The notes below the pieces were generated by a model. That model worked only from the letters and a program-made list of their open reading frames with translations, was not told the origin of the DNA and ran no database searches. The translations under genes and the position numbers were made by a program. From Haemonchus contortus (Eukaryota; Nematoda; Chromadorea; Rhabditida; Trichostrongylidae), in NCBI GenBank assembly GCA_000469685.2, contig LS997563.1:2438781-2502780 (forward strand): a stretch of DNA of 64,000 nucleotides, given 5' to 3'. Shown here piece after piece: positions 21,601 to 31,899 of this stretch; positions within the stretch are counted from its first letter, which is position 1, and every line of letters begins with the position of its first letter.

Positions 21601-24600
21601 TAACTGCGAAGACTGATTCTCAACAGCTTAGCATTTTTTCTGCCCATTTCTTCGAACAAATTATATGTGACAAGTAGACGAAGTGCTTGTTTTCTAACAC
21701 AATCTCCACTTTGAATCTCAAATATACTAGAGAATGTAGTATATCAATGACGTGCAGAAACGCTGTCTCAGGTGAGTGCGATGAGCGTAAACGATAGCCT
21801 GAGGATGATTATTAGAAAAGGTTACAGTCGCGTTCATTGAAATAAAAGCATGGCATGTAAGAGCCACGACGACATAAGGAAGCAGACCCTCCAACCTCTG
21901 TCTGACAAGTTCCGTAGCGCAGAAGAGAGCGCAACTTCTGCGCTACGGAACCATTTGCTGTGATACAGACAGCTGCGCACTCAAAACGTGCTACCTCAGA
22001 GTAAATTTGGACACTCATGACTTCAACTTTGTCGTGGCTTCCGCCCGACTTCTTGGAGGGCCACGCCTGGTAGGACGCGCGGAGTCCCAGCGCGAACAGC
22101 GTATCAGCGCCTACGCGTTGGCTGTAGAAGATGCTCTGGCCTAAAACATCACTCGGTGTGTCTGTGTATCGTTGTCGTATCCGGCTGCCACTGCCCGTCG
22201 TCCTGCCGCCGAATCTGCTGGACGAAGATCTGATGCAATCGGACTAACTGCGTAGCGATCGACTCGGGCATGGAAGCCCGAAGGCGCCGAGCTGTCCCAA
22301 GCCTCGTTACGCCCCGTGAGCCATAACGTACTGGGTTCGAGCATCCTGATACGTAGGTTTATTGCCCATTGCCGTAGCTTTTAATTCTTGAGGTATTTAT
22401 TGCTCTCTTTTTATGTACATATGTATATATGATACACTTTTTTACCATTCAATCCTTTCGATTATTATTGGCGTATCGATGAAGGACTGTCTTAAGTATA
22501 GTGTTAAAAGCTTAACATCGTAGACGGTTACACGCCGTGGAAGGTTATACATATCTTGTTCGATTGGTGTAGTTGGCTGTGCGTAGGCTGCTCAGTGTTG
22601 TAGTACGTAGCATACGTAGGGTGGTGGTTGGGTGTAAGTTCAGCGTACCGGCTGCAAGGGCCAAAGCAGCAACCCATGTAGCAGCAAGGGGGGAGCGCGT
22701 GCTGCGTAAGATCCCGATCGGACCCCTACGCCGCCGCTCCTAAGCGCGGCGGACCTCGATGCCCATCTTCGGCGAGGAGCAAGGCGTCGAGGCCGTCACC
22801 GCCGGCGCGACAAACTGTAACTTGGGAATTTTGGGAGAATCATTTAGCATTTTTACCTTCTATATTCATGAACTATTCAGTGAGCATCCCAATCTCTATG
22901 GATAAGCCTAGGTCTCCAATCAAAGTTCCATGGGAATGTGAAACCTCTCACTTGTGAGTGCCTAGCGTTCTCATCTGGTGCCTGGTGCCAATTTCAGAGT
23001 CAAGGTCTCCCTTTTCTTACTATAGCGAGAGCTTGGTGCTGCACTAGCACATGATAGGTGTTCGCTGCCGGCTGCGTACTCCCCACCTGTTCATCAGACT
23101 GAAGCTCCAAACGATCCTCTCTCGTGAAGGGTTAAGCTGCGAGGAACTTTACCATTATGATGTTCACCATTCTGTCGGTTTAGGCTTTCACTCATTATTT
23201 TCCTTCATTTATGGGGAATATCTTTTTATACTCACATAATAATGGTGACCAAGATTTCATTAAATGACCCTGGCATGCACTACTTCTATCTGCTTTTCCT
23301 TGTTCCCTATTTCCTTCTGCGTAGCACTTTTCGGAGTATGTTCGCATAATAAATTTATGTCTACTGATTTTCAAGCTACAGTAATTGTACTTACTATGGA
23401 ATACTCCAAGGGATTCCGCATCCCATTTCATCCTTTGATCGTAATTTTGGGCCGGGCATGGGCCTATCTCGACGTCGTTCGAACCATTCAGAGCTTGAAA
23501 AATGCGTTTCAATTCTTGGTTTGTTCGAATTACGACGTCATGTGTCTGTGAAAATAATCTCATTAGCGAATCAGAATTTTTCCTTTTTGCTTTTCTCTCG
23601 CCATTTGTTTCTCTTTTTCAACTTGAAGGCACAGTTCACGGCAGTCTTGAAGTACCTTTTTCTACAAGAAGCGGAAGTATGGGTTGGGAATAGTTCATCG
23701 GAGAAGCAGGTTCACCGATTTCGAGGAAGATATGGCTACTAAGAAGTAGAGAAAATAGTTACTGGACGAGATTACCTTGTTGGAAATAACATGGAAGTGT
23801 ATTTGGACGAAATTTAAGTTGTTGAAATTTGCAACTTGCTGAGAGCTTATTGCTCAAGCCAGAACTGTACAGAACTGCCTTTTACTGTCGCTATGGGCCA
23901 TGACAAGTTATGTGAATTTCCTGCATTGGTTACCTTGTGATCGGTGCAGCCTCTATAATGCTCATGAAACTCGTCCGAGGATACACGCGGTGCAATCTTT
24001 GAGCCTTTACAACTCCCTAACTAGGCTGTTTCCCGACATAATAGCGCCGGATATGATATACGGAGAGACCTTAAATTCATCCTATGTGGAAATCTCAGAA
24101 ATCATTTTTATTGTGATCTGCACCTTTAAAACAAATTTCACACAGAACCAAATTCCACGCAGAACGTAGATGAATACTCTGTCTGAAAGCTGAGGGAGAT
24201 CACCCCGCACAGTAGTAGGACTCGTTCAGCTTCACCGATCGAGAGGCAGAAGGGACCCATTCTGCTGAACGCTACACGCTTACCATGTCACTCAGGTAAG
24301 CGAAGCGAAGTGATTCATCAATTAGGTAGGAAAGGCAGACGACAATGCTCTAACTGTGTATATGGTAATCGTGGGCCTTCCGTCCTTTACCGTCAAAACC
24401 CTAGCTCAGCTTTTCAAGCAGCACCTTTGGGGCTGCAAAATTGCTGCACGTCATGGAATACTAACACTGGACCGTGTTCTGTGTAAGAGGGGGGACCTAA
24501 AGGAAAGGAATATTAACAACTATCTGCCATTATGCCTGCTGTCTGTAATCTACAAACTCTTCAGATGACTCAGCTGGTCCTTCACAGACCAGAGTCACCT

Positions 24601-27600
24601 TTCACGGGATTGGCAGATGACTGAAGGTAGCCAAACGAGCAAGCAGATTTCGGAGCGGTTCGGTACGATAGACCATATTCGCATTGCGACAAGGCTCACT
24701 GAAGGGGGATTACAGGGTACCCTTATGTCTGACATTCATTTACTTGAAAAAAAACTTTGATATCGTCAAGTCAGAGTGGTAATTGGAGCTCTGTAAAAAC
24801 AGCATGTTCCTATTCAATACAAGAGGATGCTCCGGGAGCTCTAAGACAACTTCACGACCAGAATTTAACATTTGCAGGCATCGTGCAGCGATTACTGAGC
24901 AGGCGGAACAATTGCTGGCTGAGTTTGACAACGTTTGTAAAAGACCTTCTGACCGATCCTAGCGAAGACGATGTTTATAGAAAAAATTATTGCCTAATCT
25001 TTCTTCTGAATACGTCGAGCGCAGCGGATATTTCTGGATGCTCCAGCAACGTGTATTACGATGCAGAGGTCAACCCCTTTACAAAAATGAAGACCTTACT
25101 GGCTTCCGTTCGAGCAAGTTAATGATCACCTTGTGATGCAGATTACCGCCTCGGCTTTGGCTAGGTCGATCTGCATACACCTGTCATGGACAATTAATTT
25201 TTGAGAAGTGTATCCACATTGCGAATATCCAAAAGGATGCGCCACTATACTGTTTTCGCGTGTTCTATCGTATGGTCAGGGCGGTTTTATCAACAGCATG
25301 CCCCAGTCGTCAAATCTAACTGTAAGCTCAAGCTTTCACGGAGAGACGGAGAGAGACATTACCGCACACATACGAGGGTAAGTGGGTCGTCAATCGTCCA
25401 TTATTCTGAGGAGTTTATCTTCCAACCTGTTGAAGAACAACATACTGCCAGGAACCTTTCTTTTCGAGTAGTTTTAGGCAAGCCATGTGAGCGAAGTTGA
25501 CATTTTTGCCTGTTCTTCCATCGACTTCCAAATGATCTGGAACTTATTAATTCTTGTACACATCCAGTAAACCCCAAGACTCTTGCTCACCTTCAGTCAA
25601 ATAGACATTGGGCAAGCACGTAGATAGTTTTGTCATGCGTTCTTTGAAAACAGTGGGTGACTTCGAGTCGACGTGATAGCAGTAGTGATTTTCAGGAGAA
25701 TAGTTGGCACGTAGCTGTTCTTCCAGGAATTCATAATCCTAAACTATGGTAGTGTGCTTATGCTCGAAAGCCATCTGGCGCGTCCTCAGGTTGTGGATTG
25801 AGGAAAGGCCGTCCACCGTGGCGGCTAGCTGCGAATATATTGAATAAGCAGTCGCGAACAATCGAGCGAACAAAGCAGCTATAGGACAAGAGGGCTGCCA
25901 ACCCGAATGTACTGCTGCAACAGAAAACCGGCAAAAACTTTGAAAATGGTATGATTTGGACCCGAGATGGGCGTGCGAGGATGCCCCGACTCTGCACAAC
26001 AAGCCCACACCTCGGCGTAAGGCAGGGGCGGAATAAGGACCACGGACGCATCAGAATACACATCGCTTCCCACAACGTCAGGACATTATCGACGGACTCT
26101 CTCCTAGACATATACCTGCAACAGATAGAGAAGATCAAAGCCGACATCGTCGGTGTTTGCGAAACTAGGAGAGCACGAGCGGTCTCAGCGAAGTGGTCGA
26201 GCGGTGAAGAAATTCTGCTAGGAGAAGGAGCTGATAATGTGTCCAGAACAGGTGGAGTCGGTTTTATCGTGAAAGCAAAGATGGCCCCGTATGTTATTTC
26301 TTGCGATATTCAGTCCCCACGAGTTGCGGTTCTGAAGATCAAGTTGCAAAAGCTGGGGGATCGAACGCTCAAAATCGTGCAAGTATATGCGCCCACTGCA
26401 TCAGCAGACGACGACGAACTTGAGCGTTTCTACGAGGAAATAGAGAGGGCTTTGAAGGTCAAATCGACGTACACTATTGTTCAAGGCGATTTTAACGCCG
26501 TAGTCGGCTCCCGATTGGACGGTACGGAACACCTTCTAGGAAGGTACGGCGTAGGAGTAAGAAACGAAAGAGGAAACCGTCTAGTCGAGTTTGCAGAACA
26601 ACACAAATTCTCGATAATGAACACCTTCTTCGAGAAAAAAGCCAAGCGTCTTTGGACTTGGAGGAGCCCGGACACGAAAACTTTAAGACAGATTGATTAT
26701 GTGCTTACCGATACACCGAGATTGTTCGCCGACGTCTCCGTTATTGGGGAAAGTGTGATTGCGACCGGCTCCGATCACCGACTTCTGCGCTCGGTGATCC
26801 TCTGCGATGTCAGAAAAGAAAATCGAGTTCTACATTCGCAAAGAACACCCATACGACGTACTTTCAATGCCGACATGTACGCAACGATGATTGCGTCGTC
26901 AGACCTACAGATGAAGTCTGGTAACAGCATCGATGCCGACTACGAAGATCTAGTGGAGAAAATAATGCTGGCCGTAAAGGCATCGAGCACAGCAACGGAA
27001 CCAGCAAGGCGACGGCGTATAACTCCAGAAGCGGTGCAAATGATGAAGAAGAGAGCGCGCATGAAAGCCGAAGGACGAGTGCAATCCGCGGATTACAGGG
27101 AACTCTGCGAAGCGATAAGGAAAAAGATAAAATGCGACTATGAAGGCTACAGACAAAAGAAACTCCGCGAAGCAGCTGAAAGAAGGGTTAGTCTGAAAGC
27201 CGTAGAAAGGGATATTTGCCTTAGGCACCACATCCCATCAGCTCTCAAGGACGATACAGGTCTCAGGACAACCAACCGCCTCCGGATGAACGAAATATGT
27301 ACTAAGTTTTTTAACGACTTGTACTCTTCAAAGGCGGTCGTCGCAAGAGCCGTTCGAAACACTGCAGAAGAACCGATCCCAGATGTCATGTGGGAAGAAG
27401 TGGAGCATGCAGTAAAACAGATTAAGGCGGGAAAAAGCCCAGGTTGCGACAACATACGTCCTGAACACCTGAAAGCAGGTGGATTGCCTCTTTTTAAAGC
27501 GCTGGCCCAGCGCTTCAGCAGATACTGCCGTGAGAAGAGGATTCCGGCGGCATGGAAGAAATCACGGACGATACTGCTAATGAAAAAAGGCGATCCCGAG

Positions 27601-30600
27601 AGTTTGGACAACTACAGACCCATCACATTGCTGTCCCAAGTCTATAAGGCCTTTACCAGAATAATTCTGAATCGCATAGTTGGAGACCTGGACATGGCCA
27701 TGAGCCGAGAGCAAGCGGGATTTCGAAGTGGGTACTCCACACTTGACCATCTCCACGTCGTACGTCAGCTTAGCGAAAAATGTGGAGAGTATCGGATTCC
27801 CTTATGCATCGCGTTTGTCGACTACAGGAAAGCATTCGACTCTGTCGAAACAAACGCGATGCTAAATGCGATGAGTAGATACGGTGTCAATTCGTGTTAT
27901 GTCGACCTTCTCGAAGAGCTGAACAAAGGCTGTACTACCTGTTGCGTCTGGAGGTAGTCGACAGGCAGCAGAGTGTTTATTAGACGATAAACTAAAACTG
28001 TACAACCAATCGAGGGGTTTATATACCCCAATGAGATCATGGCTTGAACGCGATAGTGATAAGTATCATTAACAGTATCAATAACTCCTTACTACTACAA
28101 CACTACCGAAATCAAGCTCTTCAACGATCCATGTCAAATAAAAATATGCAAGGGCGTTCGACAAGGCGACACGATTTCTCCGAAATTGTTTGCATTAACT
28201 TTGGAAGCCCTGTTCACTGATCTTGACTGGACCGGAGGTATTGAGATCGACGGAGAAAACTTAACCTATCTACTCTTTGCAGACGACTGCGTCGTTTTTG
28301 CACATGATGCATCAGAGCTCCAGGCGAAACTTGTGCAACTACAGACGAAATCGAGTGAAATCGGACTTGAAATGAACTTGTCCAAAACGAAGTGGATGCA
28401 CAACCAATTCAGTCCTACAGCGACAGTCAAAATAAATGGCGAAACCATCGAAGAAGTAAAAAGCTTTAAGTATCTCGGACACCAGCTCAGTTTCACAGAA
28501 GGCAGCAGTGGAGAGTACAGCAGGCGCAGGAAGGCAGCTTGGTCTAGCTTCAACAAAATTTCAACGCTACTACTAGACGAAGACCTCCCGATGAAACTGA
28601 AAGCGTCCCTTTTCCACTCGACTGTGATACCCGCGGTTTTGTATGGCGCAGAATGCTGGTCGTCTACGAAGGCAGACGAAGAGAAATTTGCTGTAATGCA
28701 AAGATCTATGGAACGCAGAATTTGCAAGGTGTCACTTCGTGAACATATCACAAACACAGAATTACGAAGACGAAGTGGCCTTGTTGATGTTGTCCAGGAA
28801 ATGTATAAACGTAAACGAGAATGGGCCGGTCATGTGGCACGATTGAAAGACAACCGATGGACCTTCCGGCTAACGAATTGGGTCCCACTGGATCACAAGC
28901 GAGCGCCGGGAAGGCCTAAATTGAGATGGGCCGATCCTATGGTGAATATGCTCGGCCAACAATGGAAACGACGTGCGCAGGACCGGAATGGATGGCTCAA
29001 AGTCGACTTGCGTGAATGGAGAAGTTCGCGAGGACAAGTCGGATACAGGTGATACAGGTGAAACTATGGTAGATTGACGGAATTCAAGGGAAAAGCTGGA
29101 GATGGTTATTGTGACCGCGAAGTTTAAAGCAGGAGAGCCCAGGCGCTCACACAGGACTGCTAGGCACGCCCAAAATGGTTTCATACCCCAGTGAACCCAT
29201 CCCAGGCTGTTTTGGCACATTAAACCTTCATGCCTATTGGGACCTGCTGCGTATTCTCTGTAGGTGGTCAACAGAGCATACTCTTAGTAGATGGGTAACA
29301 CAACCGCGTCTCATCATCCCTTCCACACAAATCAAAGGTAACACCTACTGTATGAACGATCCTAGCGAAGGCGATTCCGTAACCTGTTAGCGGCTGTGGC
29401 GAGCGTAGAACCCTCAACCGAATAGATTCGCAGTCCATATTCAGTACGGTGCTCTCAACCAACACAATTCGTGAGCGTCCTACTTCAGCCATGTAACGTT
29501 TGTCTTTGTGGAATAACCTACGGCAATCTAAATGCGACGTTTCCGGTCGATGCTTGAATCGTGGAACCGCCAATGAATGCTGAAATTGTATTTTTGCGTA
29601 CAAACACCTGGCTGATGACGTTCTTCTACGGGATTCCTACAAAGTTTTAACAATTACCAGGGATCTCTGCACTTGTTCCAACTGCCGCCGAACTTCATCT
29701 GGTACGCCGCTTTTTAAAGCATCAGAAATCACAGTATTCTGTTTATATAGATCCCTCTTGCCGAGAACAATCTCCTTTTCAAGTGCTAATATTTGTTTTT
29801 CAAGGCCTGAAATGTTCTTGATTATTGCATAAAGTAGTTACGGAGTTACCCTGCCTGACGAATTCTACAGGAAACTTCTTCCGATATACTTTTGCGAACT
29901 AAATATCTACTGGATATATTTGTTAATAGAAACAAGAGAAGTAGGTAATAGTTACAAGCCTTTGGTTGTAACAAAAGCAGAATTCCACAGTGGTCTTGGC
30001 CACAATAATCGTTGGATAAGAATTCCAAAGTGTTCAAAACTGTGTATACGGTAAAATTTGACGTGATAAAAGGAAAAAAATTCGGGTCGTTAATCAATCT
30101 CGCCTGAAGGATGCTCATACGCACTCGATTTCCATTCAAAATCGTAGTTGCTTATTGAATGCGCATGTGGCCTATACGATGACTGCAGTGGCCAGTCGAT
30201 GTTTAAGTCAGTGCTTTTATCCTACCACGCGAGTCTGGTACCAATTAACCGACCCCGTAGGGACGGAAGGCTTGGTTGACCCAGACGGATGCCATCCAGC
30301 ATTCGAACCCGCGACCATGAATGTCGGATGGTGCGCCTCCTGTCACTACACCACCTCGGCCTTCGCTCGGGAATAGCGAGAGCGAAATTCATGTCACTAC
30401 GCAAATGCACTAATTTGTAGACTTGTTCCTTGAACTTTTCGAGCAACTTTACTCCGCATGTTGCCAGCGCATATTTCCAACGTAGTGTGCAAGCAGTAGC
30501 GTCGTAAATGATAGAGAACAAGGCAACACACCTTAGTAGGTAGGCTTTCACCACCAACGTGGTGCAATTAATAGGGTACAAAAGGAGGGCTTTAGAAAAC

Positions 30601-31840
30601 TATCCATTCCTGCGAGCTCTTGCTTTAATTGAAGCTTTTCGCAGTGTCTCCTGATGCACCGTGCATTTGCCATGTTCGACTGATAAGCTAGTTGCTCATA
30701 AGAATTTATTTTGGATGATATCTGTTTCCTATGTGGGAGCTTTTGGGGATAACTGCTCACAAACATTAGACTAAAAGTGTTGGATGAACGATATGTCTGA
30801 TCTCAAACTTTTAGAAAAGGGGTGGGCTTGAGTACGATAAATAAATCATGCTGGTTCACATAGAAATGCTGGAATGGATAATTTAAATTCTATTATTAAG
30901 GATAATTTCAATAAAATCACATTGAGTTAATGGAAATCTTAGGCAGAAATAAACATATCGAATAGCATAATTACATAAAGGATAAAGGATAAAGTCCTTG
31001 GCGTTAATCAATCCCATGTGAGGGATGCGCCCCCGCACCCGACTTCCATTCAGAATCGTAGTGGCGTAATGAGTGCGTATGTGGCCTATACAATGACTTG
31101 CGGTGGCCAACCGATGTACAAGTCAGTGCTTTTATCCTCCCAGACGAGTCTGGTACCAATTCACCGACCCCGTAGGGATGGAAGGCTTGGTTGGCCTAGG
31201 CGGGCATCGATCCGGGATTCGAACCCCTGACCGTGCGTGTGATATAGTGCGCCACTGCCACTACACCACCTCCGCCCAGCATAATTACATATTCATCCTT
31301 TATTCGAACAATATGACTCTACTCATCCCTTTTTCCACTAACCCAAACCACTGATGAGCCTCAGGGGAAGGTGAAGACAGTGGTTTGTCTGGGAAAGAGG
31401 CAAAACGAGTCATCATCAGTTTGGCTTGTCATTTCCTCTTTTTCATGTTTGCTGCTCGCTGTTTACTTATTATTGTTTTTTATGCTCCACTGATTTCAAT
31501 TTGTTACTTTTTACTTATGGTACCATTTGAAAATTCGAGTTCGATCTTTTTAAATATAGAAAGTTTAGGTCACGATTCATCTGCATCTCCTATTCTGGCA
31601 CTCTTCGGGGAAAGTTTCATAAAAACTTTGCAAAAACAACGTACTTGCTACTCGTTGTCGATGAGCCTTTACTGTTAAAGCATGAGTATTGAGCGATGTT
31701 ACCACGTAGTATAAAAGAAAGCACGATAAACTGACGAAAATGACCAGAACGAGGAATGCTTTCCGCCTAGCATGTCGGCCAGAGAGAAAGTGGTACTTCA
31801 TAGGTAATGGTTTGGACGGATCAGTGGTACCAGAGTACAT
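18693..31840 (-). CDS. GT14 Core-2/I-branching glycosyltransferase, copy B (exon 1 damaged)
   Basis: Tandem paralogue of copy A with the same exon phases. Downstream exons: 29806-29658, 29579-29349, 25738-25591, 25536-25427, 23545-23395, 21146-21001, 20762-20641, 20585-20462, 19239-19120, 18755-18693. All are open and keep the family motifs (YGIAFARIVHT, DYEFLEEQLR, YHVDSKS, HDVVIRT, KGAVQASLSREAVKWM, DEML, CVLGIEDLPF, FDYGAIAC). KGAVQASLSR is closer to the family consensus than copy A. Differences: the exon 21146-21001 donor is GC instead of GT, and exon 1 is frameshifted and split. The 25739-29348 intron holds RTE-B and a nested solo LTR. Selection appears to have kept the catalytic exons, so B may use another 5' end or be a recent pseudogene; the sequence alone does not decide. 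Confidence 0.75.
19540..19750 (+). repeat. SINE copy in GT14-B intron, orthologous to 6955-7205
   Basis: 'cgataaccgcctaagccaaccaag', 'gactcgtctaggaggataaaggccctgac', 'cgctacaattctgaatgg', 'gggcgcatctctaagatgggattgatta'. Flanks on both sides align with the copy A intron, so the two are the same ancestral insertion. Confidence 0.75.
21909..21951. repeat. Perfect 17-bp hairpin
   Basis: gttccgtagcgcagaag (21909-21925) and its exact reverse complement (21935-21951) flank a 9-base loop. Intronic in GT14-B. Copy A has only a degenerate relic ('cttctgctccgtagagc') near 9530. Confidence 0.9.
22020..22830. other. GC-rich block inserted in GT14-B intron
   Basis: A block with much higher GC than its surroundings, absent from the matching copy A intron. 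It holds runs such as 'ccgccgctcctaagcgcggcgg' and an open minus-strand frame at 22344-22141 (67 codons; EPSTLWLTGRNEAWDSSAPS). A second minus-strand stretch near 22800-22700 also reads without early stops. No family recognised, and no clear terminal repeats found. It looks like inserted foreign or mobile DNA. Confidence 0.55.
23890..24160 (+). repeat. Dispersed repeat family D, copy 2
   Basis: 'tttactgtcgctatgggccatgacaag', 'ggtgcagcctctataatgctcatgaaactcgtccg', 'ttgagcctttacaactccctaactaggc', close to the copy at 49620-49890. Present in B and not at the matching site in A, so inserted after duplication. Confidence 0.7.
24300..24800 (+). mobile_element. Decayed RTE reverse-transcriptase fragment
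   Basis: Plus-strand reading with at least two frameshifts: LAQLFKQHLW, KRGDLKERNINNYLPLCLLS, VIYKLF, then FGTIDHIRIATRLTE, then KKNFDIV. These match, in order, the RT blocks 'KkGd...nYRPi.LLSv.YKlf', 'G..T.DHi....l.E' and 'KKAFD.V'. Copy A lacks it at the matching site. Both ends are truncated. Confidence 0.7.
25741..25752. repeat. Target-site duplication of RTE-B, left copy
   Basis: AAACTATGGTAG, repeated at 29061-29072. It overlaps the 3' end of a GT14-B intron: the exon (25738 downwards) starts two bases beyond the acceptor AG at 25740-25739. Confidence 0.9.
25951..29052 (+). pseudogene. RTE-B endonuclease-reverse transcriptase, interrupted by an LTR
   Basis: ATG at 25951. The endonuclease has SHNVRTL, VGVCETRRA, GGVGFIV, YAPTASADDDE, QGDFNAVVG, RQIDYVLT, TGSDHRLL. 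The reverse transcriptase has NYRPITLLSQVYKAF, QAGFRSGYSTLDHLHV, FVDYRKAFDSVE, then, after the interruption, GVRQGDTISPKLF, LLFADDCVVF, and C-terminal AGHVARL and GRPKLRWAD. The frame is open on both sides of the 163-bp insertion plus its 5-bp duplication (28103-28107 is the second copy), and the two sides are in register once those are discounted. No other damage seen, so the element was probably young when interrupted. Confidence 0.9.
27940..28102 (-). mobile_element. Solo LTR nested inside RTE-B
   Basis: 163 bp with 5-bp terminal inverted repeats TGTTG...CAACA, flanked by a 5-bp target duplication CTACC (27935-27939 and 28103-28107). On the minus strand it has a TATATAA box (28019-28025) and, 38 bases on, AATAAA (27976-27981), the order expected of an LTR promoter and poly(A) signal. 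No internal retroelement sequence remains, so it arose by LTR-LTR recombination. The 5-bp duplication fits Bel/Pao or Gypsy elements; family not determined. Confidence 0.88.
30080..30362 (-). repeat. SINE copy, minus strand, with B-box relic
   Basis: Family features in order on the plus strand: 'attcaaaatcgtag', 'aagtcagtgcttttatcctaccacgcgagtctggtacc', 'ggcttggttgaccc', 'cattcgaaccc' (B box reversed, one change), 'cactacaccacctcggc' (A box reversed). Lies in the first intron of GT14-B. Confidence 0.8.
30977..31277 (-). repeat. tRNA-derived SINE, best-preserved copy
   Basis: 301 bp flanked by a 13-bp target duplication AGCATAATTACAT (30964-30976 and 31278-31290). On the minus strand it opens with a pol III A box TGGTGTAGTGG (31268-31258) and a perfect B box GGTTCGAATCC (31225-31215), about 33 bases apart as in a tRNA gene. 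It ends in a (TTTATCC)n-type tail (30977-30993). The head has the A/B-box layout of a tRNA; the body is unrelated and is shared by at least seven other copies in the window. It interrupts exon 1 of GT14-B. Confidence 0.9.
31291..31570. other. Unassigned insert beside the SINE in broken exon 1
   Basis: AT-rich stretch with no match in copy A and no recognised repeat. Together with 30895-30963 it makes up the non-SINE part of the material separating the two halves of GT14-B exon 1. Confidence 0.4.
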
Positions 31841-31899
31841 TCCGGTTCGTCTAAAAACTACCATATGTAAAAAATAAATTGATTACAAGCGAAAATTCC

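Larger units (their letters stand above)
25753..29060 (+). mobile_element. RTE-type non-LTR retrotransposon, RTE-B, with nested solo LTR
   Basis: 3.3 kb, bounded by a 12-bp target-site duplication and ending in a (GATACAGGT)n tail at 29042-29060. It is antisense to GT14-B and inserted 14 nt upstream of an exon. The duplicated target rebuilt the acceptor region (atagtttag). The matching intron of copy A is 464 bp and empty. It differs from RTE-A in sequence and tail, so these are two separate lineages or subfamilies. Confidence 0.92.
30720..31840 (-). pseudogene. Broken exon 1 of GT14 copy B
   Basis: ATG at 31840 aligns with copy A's start (..SGTT.., LSGRHARRKAFLVLVIFV). The membrane segment and YETFPEECQN follow to about 31590. 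One extra base relative to A then shifts the frame to a stop. The matching C-terminal part (PFQHF..NQHDLFI) reappears only at about 30890-30830, some 0.7 kb away, with further stops. The gap holds a SINE with intact target duplication (30977-31277) plus other inserted sequence. No substitute donor was found. Confidence 0.7.

Noticed and set aside
31205..31275. tRNA gene
   Set aside because: A and B boxes are present, but the sequence is the head of a repeated 301-bp SINE with target duplication; no independent tRNA gene was seen in the window.
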